From the NCBI GenBank assembly GCA_963402885.1, contig OY727095.1:28401001-28465000 (forward strand): a DNA stretch of 64,000 nt, read 5' to 3'. The stretch is from Antedon bifida. Lineage: Eukaryota; Echinodermata; Crinoidea; Comatulida; Antedonidae. Both the position numbers and the translations under genes were made by a program. This document shows positions 11,590-21,200 of the stretch, one piece after another. The notes beneath the pieces were generated by a model. That model was not told the DNA's origin and searched no databases. It saw nothing but the letters and a program-made list of their open reading frames with translations. Each line of letters opens with the position of its first letter. Position 1 is the first letter of the stretch.

Positions 11590-12420
11590 CAAATGCACCC
11601 GCACCACATCAAATAGATGTTGGATGGCAGCAGAATGTAAGGAGGTCAGAATGTCGATGCTATTTGTGTAACGAAGTAGGTCACATGAAACGAGATTGTC
11701 CAAATCCAAGTAACTCTACCAACAACCACACTCCCAAGAATTCTTTAAACGAGGTGGGCCCCACATCATGAGTCAAACGATGGGCTGCTCAACAGAAGGC
11801 TCTTTCTTAACTAAAGCCGTAGGCAAATGTCCAGAAATCAATGTTTGAGTATATAATGTTAACCTTCGTTGTTTGATTGACACATGTGCACAAGTTTCAA
11901 CTGTAACAGAGAGTTTCTACAAGGCACACTTGCACACATAAGACATATCATCACACTTAAGAATTTCCAGTGCACAGGGTCTGGAGATTCCGTATGTTGG
12001 ATATGTTGAGGTACCATTACAGGTCATGGGTCACCAATTTGATAATATGGATTCCTGGTATTAAAAGACGTAATAGGCTCTCCAATTGTCGAAAGGAAAA
12101 GACAGTACCAGGTGTTTTAGATTCAAATGTTTTGAGAGATATACATAGGTCAGATAAAGAAAGACATCTTGTTCACGCATTGGCACTATATGAAGGTGTT
12201 GCTGCATCCGTACCACCTCCTGATGTCACCAGACTTGTTCGTGTCGCTGGATTTAAGCCGATGTTAATACCAGCTAGGTCGCTGAAAACTGTCACCTGTA
12301 CAACTACAACATCGAAAGCAGGCATGGTATATCTATTTACAACCTATGAAGCAGTCGCAAAAATGTCTAGTGTAACACCAGAACCAGAAGGGAAGGGATG
12401 TGCGTTAGCAGTTATACCAG
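11590..12420 (+). mobile_element. Gypsy retrotransposon B fragment, zinc knuckle and protease
   Basis: A second CCHC knuckle (CYLCNEVGHMKRDC, about 11658-11700) is followed by a protease-like LIDTCAQVSTVTESFYKAHL near 11872. There the expected DTG is DTC, suggesting loss of activity. Next come QGLEIPYVGYVEV and a stretch with LVRVAGFKPMLIPARS. This repeats gag/protease content after element A has already passed RNase H, so it is a different copy. Frame changes are frequent. It passes into BEL/Pao-type text near 12420. Confidence 0.7.
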
Positions 12421-14340
12421 TCCAAGTGAGGTCCAAAAAATGGTGTGTTGAGGGTAAAAACCTATGCATTTCTGACTGAAAAGATTAGGCATTAGAGGAA
12501 CTAAGATTCCTGTGGGAACCATCACGTCCAGGGAGGCATTGAAAACTGAAGTAATTAAGGACTTGAACATTAGTAGCCTAGAAGGGGGTAGGGAAGTCAT
12601 AGTAGCTGCCTCATACGTAAGAGAGAGAGAGTCTACCAGTTGATAGAGTACATATTCCAGTCCAAAATGACGTGAACCAGTGGCCACACCTCAAATGTGT
12701 AAAGATGGCGAATTAAATGCAGATGTTGAATTACTTTTTGGTATGGTGCCTAAACCCCACTTAAGATTAAGACCGGAGCTGTGGGTACGCCGCATGCGGC
12801 TAGGACCAGTTTAGGCTGGGTCATGTGGAACCTGGTAAAAAAAAACCATCGTACCTTAAGAAATTTTCTAAATCTGCTCATCACCCTGTGTCTATTGGAG
12901 AGCGAACTACTGAGAATCGTTCATAAATCAACGGAGATAGACTTTCCTGAAAAGGGGCTAGATAGTAAACTACATCACTCGGTAGATGATAAGTTATTCC
13001 TAAAACGAATGTCAGAAACTATATGTAAAGAAGACGATGATATTCACTATACCATTGGTTTACCATTTCGTCACAGTGATGCTGTACTACGCAATAATGG
13101 GCATATGGCCGAAAAACGTCTTCAACTTCTCAGAAGTAAACTAAAAAACGAACCAGAAAAGTTTAGAATGAAAGGGCACCTATTTGGAGCGGCATCGTCC
13201 CCTGCATGTGTCAATTCAGCGCTGAAGCAAACTGCAGAAGATGGCAAAAATAGCATTCTGAAGCTGTCAAGACGATAAAGAATAACTTCTATGTCGACGA
13301 CGTGTCAGAAGCACCAATGAAGCTATTCACTTGATAAAGGATGTAACCGACCTGTCTGCTAAGGGCGGATTTAAGTTTGACAAAATGGTCAAGCAGTGAC
13401 AAACAAGTCATCGAATCTATTCCAAAGGAACGTAGATCAAAGGAACTTCAAAGTTTAAATTTTAAGAAAAATGGGTTACCACTCGAAAGGGCCTTGGGCG
13501 TAAATTGGAGTCCAGAAGGAGACATTCTTTGTTTTAGCCCGCTTGTCAGAGAGCATCCACTGACAAAAGGGGGATTGCTGGCAACTCTAAGCTCAGTATT
13601 CGATCCGATGGGCCCTAGCTATTCTTCCGGCGAAGCTTGTACTACAATAATCCATAAAAAGAGTGAAAGGATGGGATGACCCGATACCAGACGACTTGCT
13701 GAAGCGATGGAAGCAGTGGTTGGACAACCTATCATGGAGTTATCAAAATACCAAGATGACTTGGCATCGGCTATGGTGACGAGTATATCAATTACACATC
13801 TTTACAGATGCAAGTGCAAGTGGATATGGAGTGGTTGCATATGTTAGGACAGAAGTGGATAATGTGAGATGCAACATACTTTATAGCATTCCTCGACTAG
13901 AGTTCACTGCCGCTATGCTAGCTGTAAAAAGCGTTGATATAATAACAATAGAATTCACTGAAATCAGGGAAGAGTTAAATTAATTATAATTTAACTCTTC
14001 CCTGCTGAAATCTTCTATTGGACTGATAGTGTCCTAGTCCTGAACTACATAAAAAAAACAAATAATAATAAAACAAACACGGTTCAGCAAATTCTTAGCA
14101 AACATGATCAGCATTATACATAAAGGTTCAAGTCCAAAGTTGGAGGCACGTTGGAGGCAAGCTAAACTCGGCAGAAATCTCAAGGCCTTAACTTAAAGGA
14201 CAACGAACAAGTAAACAAAGTGGTTAGCGGGCCGGAGTTTCTTTTGGAGGAAATGGATAGCTGGCCTAAGCCGTGTCGTAGCAGCAACATTGATGAGAGT
14301 GGAAACAAAATCGGTTTGGACTTTGTATCTGCCGTAGTCT
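12420..14340 (+). mobile_element. BEL/Pao retrotransposon A, protease to RNase H, internally deleted
   Basis: Recognisable in order are a protease/linker segment ending HAARTSLGWVMWNLV (about 12790) and the start of RT with DDDIHYTIGLPFRHSD (about 13040). The RT core then jumps from EKFRM straight to KGHLFGAASSPACVNSALK (about 13170), so most of the palm is deleted. FYVDDVS at about 13295 is the catalytic box. The connection domain has PLTKGGLLATLSSVFDP and the RNase H has FTDASASGYGVVAYV (about 13800). Its RNase H is interrupted by a 40-bp palindrome at 13965-14004. Stops and frame changes elsewhere show it is dead. Confidence 0.8.
13965..14004. mobile_element. 40-bp palindromic insertion with 7-8 bp target duplication
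   Basis: The arms CAGGGAAGAGTTAAATT and AATTTAACTCTTCCCTG are perfect 17-bp inverted repeats around a 6-base centre. CTGAAAT(C) stands directly on both sides. The RNase H codons to the left and right become contiguous and in frame if the insert and one flanking copy are discounted, so the insertion postdates the host element. The CAGGG...CCCTG ends and an 8-bp duplication fit hAT-type elements. Confidence 0.85.
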
Positions 14341-15590
14341 TGATGAACCAAGAATTCCAAAAATGTTTAATGATTGAGAGTATGGGAGTGAATTTCCAAC
14401 CAAATGCAGAAATTGTAAATGTGGAAAATGCCCTTTGGGGTCGAGCAATTATACATTAAAAGAAGAAATTAAAGGAAGAAAGAAAGAGTTCGGAGATGAT
14501 ACAGGAGAGACTGATATGACATATGAAGGTGGCAGATGGATTGCTCACTACCCGTGGATAAGAAATCCGAACGAGCTCCCAGACAACAAAGCCATTGTAG
14601 CTGCACAAATTGAAATCATTGGAAGACGGACGCAGAAAAGACCCAACAAATAAAGAGGCTTATAAAGAGCAGATGCAAGATATGCTAAAGAGAAAGGTTG
14701 CACGGAAAAATGTTGCTGAGAAGGTTATGGGGACTGAAAATAGATTGGGATACGCCCATAAAAGAGCCTGAAAGACAAGACTGATTGGCACTGTTCCAAG
14801 AACTGGAATTATGTAAGAACCTACAAATCCCTAGGTGCGTAAAACCAGGGAAGAGTTAAATTACTAATTTAACTCTTCCCTGGTAAAACCCATTGGAGCG
14901 AGTGACGAAATCGATCCAGTATTGTATAATGTCTTCGGACGCATCAGAGAAAGCTATGGGTACGGCTTATGTCCGATACCAAATGCAAGAAGACCGATAC
15001 ATGTCCAGATTGATAGCGGTCAAGAGCAGGCTAGCACCCATAGACATTGCTAGTATAGTGAGATTGGAACTAGGCGCAGCTGTTTTGAGAGCCAAACTTG
15101 CATTTGAAGAAATGAATATAAGGTTTAAGAGAATATTTTACATTGTGGACAGTGAAATTGTTAGAACCATGATCCAGAAACATAGTTATGGATTTAATCA
15201 AGTTTGGCCAGAAGGCCCCGATTTCCTTAAATTACCTGTAGAAGAATGAAAGAGTTAAAGTGGTGATGACTGCAGATGTAGAGGAAGTTCAAAAGTGTTG
15301 TATCAAAACGGAAAGGTTTAAAAGTTTAGTGAGTTACAGTGATGGTCATAAGAGTTCTCAAGAAGAAGAGCTTCAAATCAGCTAATTAGATTTGACGCCC
15401 AATGAGACTAGTGATGATGAAACATTCTGGGTCAGAGAACTACAAAGACCACTTATTAAACTTATGGAGGAGAAACCAAACGACTTAATTAAGAACTATG
15501 GCAGTTTAGGTCCAATGTTGCGACAAGACGGACTGATAATAGTGGGTGACAGGATTAAGGAGCATGTGTATTTTAGCTACAACCACGAAG
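14340..15590 (+). mobile_element. BEL/Pao retrotransposon B, deleted copy
   Basis: A second BEL/Pao pol begins near 14340. Its cysteine cluster is read at about 14405 as C-x2-C-x-C-x2-C in a shifted frame. The RT N-terminal segment has GGRWIAHYPWIRNPNELPDN (about 14530) and YKEQMQDMLKRKVARK. The sequence then passes directly to an RNase H start (IPRCVKP, SDASEKAMGTAYV, about 14935) without the RT core. RLELGAAVLRAKLAFEE and the linker to integrase (FWVRELQ, GLIIVGDRIKEH) follow. A 37-bp palindrome sits at 14846-14882. The jump from RT opening to RNase H is a large deletion separate from that of copy A. Confidence 0.75.
14846..14882. mobile_element. 37-bp palindromic insertion with 7-8 bp target duplication
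   Basis: Same 17-bp arms as the insert at 13965-14004, around a 3-base centre (ACT). It is flanked on both sides by GTAAAAC(C). It lies in the RT/RNase H connection of a different BEL/Pao copy, so it is an independent insertion of the same element. Confidence 0.85.
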
Positions 15591-15597
15591 AAGTCCC

Positions 15598-16527
15598 ATG
15601 CGTTCACCAAGTTGGTTGTTCAAACAATGTGCAGAGACGGTGGCTAGAAAGCTGGTAGAGGAATTCGTGCTACGATACGGAGTACCTAAACAAACACACT
15701 CCGACCAGGATAGGAACTTTGAGTCGGCTGTTATTGCAGAGATGTGCAAATTACTTGGCACCCACAAAACCAGAACAACACCTTATAATCCAAAGTCTGA
15801 TGAATTAATCGAACGCTTTCATCGGACACTAGTGGATGTGGTAGCAATCATGATGCAGACACATTCCGATCAGAGTCGGCGGGACGAGGTTTTGCCGTAT
15901 GCGACGTTTGCGTACCGAACAACCCCACATGAGTCTACGGGAAAACCCCTGTTCATGATGATGTTTGGTAGAGAGGCTGTTGTACCCGTAGATCTACTTG
16001 TTGAACCGGCTGAAGCCGTAGCAGTGGACGAGACGGACGATCTGAGACGGCAACTGCAGCTAGCTGCTGTACGTGCGCGAGAGGCATTGAAGAAGAGCGC
16101 TCGGAGGCAGAAGCGGTTATATCACCGATTGACAGGTGGACCTTCCTTGAACGAGGGCAGTTTTGTACTCATGTACGACAAAACCGAGAGAAAAGGAGTC
16201 TCTCCAAAACTGGAGAGTCGTTGGCGTGGTCCTTTCCTGATCTGCAAAAAGATGTCGGAAGTAACGTACCGGACCCGGCTAAGTCCCAAAGGGAAGTACC
16301 GGGTAGTTCACTTCGACCTCCTCAAGATCTATGAGGGAAAAGTTACAGGAACGTGCTGGGCTACACCGGTGGGAGAAAATGTCCATACAGAACCAGATTC
16401 AAGTGCAAATACAGGGCACACATCTATTATCCCTGAGCTACCAGACTCGTCAGAACCCGAACCAGATAAATCATCATATCCGAAAAGGCGACACAGGAAC
16501 CGTCCTGCACGGATTAGTACGGGGTGA
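15598..16527 (+). CDS. Gypsy integrase C-terminal part (element C), open 309 codons
   Basis: An open frame carries the second half of a Ty3/Gypsy integrase core. It has AETVARKLVEEFVLRYGVP, then HSDQDRNFES with a catalytic Asp near 15700, and TTPYNPKSDELIERFHRTL with the catalytic Glu near 15810. YATFAYRTTPHESTGKPLF follows, then a C-terminal domain with LNEGSFVLMYD and WRGPFLICKKMSEVTYR. The first catalytic Asp and the zinc-binding HHCC domain are missing. The left edge passes abruptly into BEL/Pao integrase-linker text near 15590. It is far better preserved than its neighbours and is therefore probably the youngest piece. Its own LTRs were not identified. Confidence 0.85.
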   Translation: MRSPSWLFKQCAETVARKLVEEFVLRYGVPKQTHSDQDRNFESAVIAEMCKLLGTHKTRTTPYNPKSDELIERFHRTLVDVVAIMMQTHSDQSRRDEVLPYATFAYRTTPHESTGKPLFMMMFGREAVVPVDLLVEPAEAVAVDETDDLRRQLQLAAVRAREALKKSARRQKRLYHRLTGGPSLNEGSFVLMYDKTERKGVSPKLESRWRGPFLICKKMSEVTYRTRLSPKGKYRVVHFDLLKIYEGKVTGTCWATPVGENVHTEPDSSANTGHTSIIPELPDSSEPEPDKSSYPKRRHRNRPARISTG

Positions 16528-16620
16528 CGAAACTGCCGTTGGACCGGATAGTTATTTTTTTTACAATTATTTTTCTATTTCCAGATTGAAAACATGTAAG
16601 AATACAAAGAGTTCATGTCC

Positions 16621-17098
16621 GAGTTTCCTTCTGTGACGGCGCTACGTAGGCACCGAGAAACAAAACACCCCAGGGATTTTGTTTGCAAATTTTGCGGTGG
16701 AAGATTTAGGGAAAAGTCTGCTCTAAACCGGCACGAAACTAGAAACCACCTGTATACTCATTCCTGTGGATTGCGGGGGCGACAAGGCCCGGCCAAAGAG
16801 GACGAGTTACGTGCCGCATTGCCGGAAATTGAACTGTCGTCAGGTTCGCAGTCCTTGTTAGACGAGATGGTGAAGGGAGAAGACCCGGTGCCGAAGAAAG
16901 TCCGTCGAGTCTCAAAAGGAAAGCCCGCTTTTGTCCCCGATGAGACCCGAGAGCCCCTGACATCGGATGTTACCGGTTTCTTGGAGGAGGGTTGCGGACC
17001 GGGTTGCTAAAGTAATCAAGAAGAAGAAACTCACACATTACCGAGATGGAAGTGTCAGCCAAGTGGAGGAAGTGACAGAAGAATACTTGTTGGATTAG
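16621..17098 (+). CDS. Accessory ORF with C2H2 zinc finger downstream of Gypsy integrase
   Basis: The frame runs to 17010, and a shifted frame carries the end to a stop at 17098. It holds a degenerate first finger (ALRRHRETKH, its cysteines gone) and one complete C2H2 finger (CKFCGGRFREKSALNRH, second His in RNH; C-x2-C-x12-H-x4-H). A polar tail has VPKKVRRVSKGKP, which looks like a nuclear-localisation stretch. Just upstream, at about 16561-16585, is a pyrimidine-rich tract ending TTTCCAG, like a splice acceptor, which could produce a spliced third ORF. The position after pol matches where env-like third ORFs sit in Gypsy elements. No membrane or signal segment is seen, so it is not env-like. 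One frameshift near 16990 makes the copy inactive. Confidence 0.55.
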
Positions 17099-17101
17099 CT
17101 A

Positions 17102-18256
17102 GTTGTTTTATTTCTCTTAATCCCTTAAGGAATGCGGCAGAGGCATAGTACTATGATTAGGAGACGGATCATACATTCGATGATTCTAGTAATTATACTA
17201 AGTTTAGAATGATTATGAAATATTGGTGTTTAAAAGTATTTGTTAGTAGATTGTTAACCTAATATAGAGATATTTAATATTGAATCAGAACCTAGTATTG
17301 AGTATATTCGGCTGTAATGCAACACAGAAGACTCTAGTACGCTATGCGCTTAACCTATTCTCAAGAGAGAAGGGTAAGAAGATTTTGGTACGAGGTCACA
17401 CATAGATGGAGTTCGATAGCGTACATGGTACAATAGAGCGCAAACACGGTTCTATCTACTGCCCAGCCGACTAAGTAGAGATAATGTGACAGGCTCGTTC
17501 TAATCCAACTCTAAACAGTGTAAAGTTTCTCAACTTCAACTTCTTCAAAGACAATGACCCCTTACGTCTGGACATCAATATGACCAGGTTGCAAGGTCGG
17601 GGATCCGTAACTGATCTGAGGTGTATAAAGTATACAGACGCTGTCCAGTGATGCAAAGTGATCCTCTACATGCTATCGGGGACCCAATACTTTACAGAGA
17701 ACGTAGAAAGACAACGCCTCGCCAAGCATGGTACTACATTAGATTGAAAGCAATAGTGGGCAACCTACGTATCAAAGACGGCACATGATGGTGATGATAT
17801 AATTACTATTTAGGTAATGCAGTATTGATTTAGTAATGTTAAAATTAATGAGATGAAATTTGCACCTATGTGTATAACCTTAAACTTATATAACATTGTA
17901 TTATAAGAGATTTCTTACATTTTTGAAGTAGCACGTGCATTTTTTTAAATTATTCCAAATTTTAATACAGTTACAGCCAAAAACTGTAATGCCAAGTAGA
18001 TAGAAAGTGCCACAAAGTTGGAAGAATATACCTCATAGTAACACATAAAAACATCTTAAATGAAAAACCATTTCATTATAAAAACAGTGATAATAATAGC
18101 ACCTTATAGTAGTAATGATAATAATTGTGGTGATAATAATAATTTATAGTAATAGTAATAATTTTTACCAGGAATGTATTTTTAATCGTGTTATTCATTG
18201 TACTGAAAATATTGTTTTAACTTGTCTTTTACCCTTTAATTTCTATGTACAGTATT
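17102..18256. other. Intergenic, no gene seen
   Basis: May contain the 3' LTR of Gypsy element C (AATCCCTTAAGG near 17120 could be followed by an LTR; a GTGTATAAAGTATAC TATA-like stretch lies near 17620). No second LTR was found to confirm it. From 17800 it is plain AT-rich DNA. Confidence 0.5.
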
Positions 18257-21200
18257 TCATTCTCTCTCAACAGCCACTTCAGTTTCAGTTTGCACATAAA
18301 AAGGGCCTTCATTCTTAAATTTCTTGAGCTTGATCAAGTATGGTGCGCCAAAATGTGTACTAGTTGTTGGAGAATCCACTAGTGTTTCTATAATTTTATA
18401 TTTCGCCTCTTTGCCAGATTTGTCATTTTCTGTAGATCTGTTAAGTAAATATTCATTGAAACCTGGTTGTGCATTGAGCAACAATTGACCCCAATTCTGA
18501 TTTGCAATTGAATTGATAATTGCCAGAGCTGGACAGCGAAGCTCTTGAAAAGGTTGCTGACATATTGTTAGGATGAGGTCAACTGGTGTAGAACAAATCA
18601 GGGAAAACCAGTTTTCCAACATCGATAACACATCATCAGTCTGATCTTCAATCTGTCAAAAGCAAACATCAAATTGGCTGTCAAACACTGTCGGTACTGC
18701 TGTTAAATGCAAGTGATGTAAAATATACAACATGCACAAAGGTTATAATCAATACCAAAATTATACTGTATAATTCAAGTATTGTCCAATCAAAATTATT
18801 CTTTTTCCACATTCTTTTCATTCTATTTGTGACTTCCTAACTTGATATCAATGGGTGCTAGAGCTGGTATTATCTTACAAACGACCGGCATAAACCAGGG
18901 GTTGTCTTTGTGATTAGGGATTTTTAGATTGTGTGAAAGTGATTGCCGTTCACGTTGACCTATTTTGAGATGTATGGCAAATCCATATTTGCCTTAGCCA
19001 GCTAGTGAACAAGGGAAGCAACATGACGTAATCATGTCAAAGTCAACGTGACAATTTAAAAGTCCCTATTATTATCCATAACCGGGCCAGTATACTGTAC
19101 CTCTTATATTTATGGCCTGAATAAACTTTTACTGAACATTATTTCAATAAAATTGATTGACGAAAACGGGTCACCTACTCAAAAGTTTTACAGGCCCATC
19201 ATGGGTTTTACTAGCGTATGGCTAGTGGACCTGTATTATATCAAACAGTGAAAAACACAAGCATTTTATGAATAGTTTTCCAAAGCAATTGTTTATGTAA
19301 ATATTTGTTTAGAAAGGTAAAGATTAGTAACTGTACCTTTTGCAAGAGAAATGTACATTGCTAGAATAGAAAACTTTAGTTAAAAATAATGTGATTATTA
19401 TACTCACATTAATGTTAAATATATTAACAAGGCAAATTAATGCTCTTTTCTTTACTTCAGTTGGTGGATGTGTTATCATGTTACAAAGATGTTTCATTGA
19501 ATCTTTCATGTACTCTCCTTTTATTTAAAAAAAAACACCAAGAAACTCATATTATTTGCATTGTATGCAGTTCTCTCAAATTTAAGTTATTTTGGGTGAT
19601 GGAAAAATTTGTTGAACTCGCCCCATGTTTCTCTTGGTGTTATCATCATCTGGCTTAGTCAAATGTTATGCGACTAGCGCCTCCATCTGTTTTTTAGGAA
19701 GATACTGAGAGGGCTAGTCTCGTTTTATCTTTTTATGGTTTATTAGGAAAGCAATACTGAAATTCCATGGTAGATACATTTTTTCAATTTGATATACTGT
19801 AATATACTGTATACATATACAGTATATAGTTTACATCAAATGGATGGTCAAATCCACATTAACTGCAATGAAGGGTCATTTGGTGCACAAATATTTATTC
19901 ATGATTTTATTACCAATAACTTTGGCATTGACTCTCAAAAGATAAATTAAATCCACAGGACATAATCATCATATTTTAGCTTTTATATTGTGCTTACTGT
20001 GTAAACAACACCACTATTAAGACACTATTTAAAAACAGGAAAGCCTTTTACCTTGCTTATTGAGAGCTAACTTTCCTTCTACAGTTGAGGCAATAATACC
20101 TATAGTGTCAACGACGACACCTCTCAGAACAGCATCGTCTGTTCCAAGCAGATCAAATGTAGACTTTAAAAAACCACGATGTTTCTCACAAACTTCCTTT
20201 GGATCATGACATGCCAAGCTTCCAAAAAACTTGATTAATGCTACAAAAAGACAAATTATTATATTATAAAAAATATTGATTTAAGGTTCCATGCAGATCC
20301 TATTGGAGAGTCAAATTACATTGATGAAATATTCAGAGGCTCTAATAGAGTTTGTTTACCTAATTTTGAAGTTTCAGATACTTTTTATTAGAGACACTTT
20401 ACCTACGATTTTTCAATCTTATTTAAGGTCACAAACTGCATTTTATGTAAAAACCAAATATTACAGTCTTTAAACGAGGAGATTCAAAGCAAGCTACTTA
20501 GGTAGTGCATTGTTTTACTCTTTTTATTATAATTAACTATAGAACATACATTTAAGAAAAGGAATGACCTGGTTTAATGTTTGAAAGTTATATATATGCA
20601 TTATTTTTACAAAATGTCAAAAACTGCTGGTAAGTGTCTTTATTCATATTCCTTAAAAGATTAAAAACATCTGATTTCTGGGCTAGTAATTAATAAATAA
20701 TAGCTTTCTAAGATTGTATGATTTTATCGGAACTTAACGGACATTTATATTATTAAATGCCTGTATACAATACTATAGACATACCTGGCATGAGAAAATG
20801 TACAAGAGGATTTGATTCTGATGCTTCAATCATTTCTTCCATCTTACACACAATTCCATGTTTTTCAAGATAGTCTAGGCCATGCTTTGATGTAGCTAAT
20901 GAACCTATCATCTCAATACTGTTCATTTGAACAAGAATATCATCTTTCGTAACCTCTGACATCAGTGTTTGGAGAATTCCTGAAACATTTGTATTGTTTA
21001 AAGCTTCAGGGTTGGATATTGAAATATTTGTAACCACCTAAAATTATAAAAAAATAAATAAAATGGTTAAATAATGGATGTTTTTATATTGAAAAAAAAA
21101 TGGATTGAATATATTTTTGTTGTTTCTGTGAAGTTTATTTAAACTTAATTAACAACAAATATTATGGCAAAACAAAATACCATCTAATTTATAAGGAATC

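Noticed and set aside
15573-16963. Minus-strand frames opposite the Gypsy integrase and zinc-finger ORF
   Set aside because: The plus strand has conserved motifs; these are shadows.
8340-17800. A complete LTR retrotransposon with two LTRs
   Set aside because: No sequence downstream of 17000 matched the presumed 5' LTR, and domain order and family change several times.
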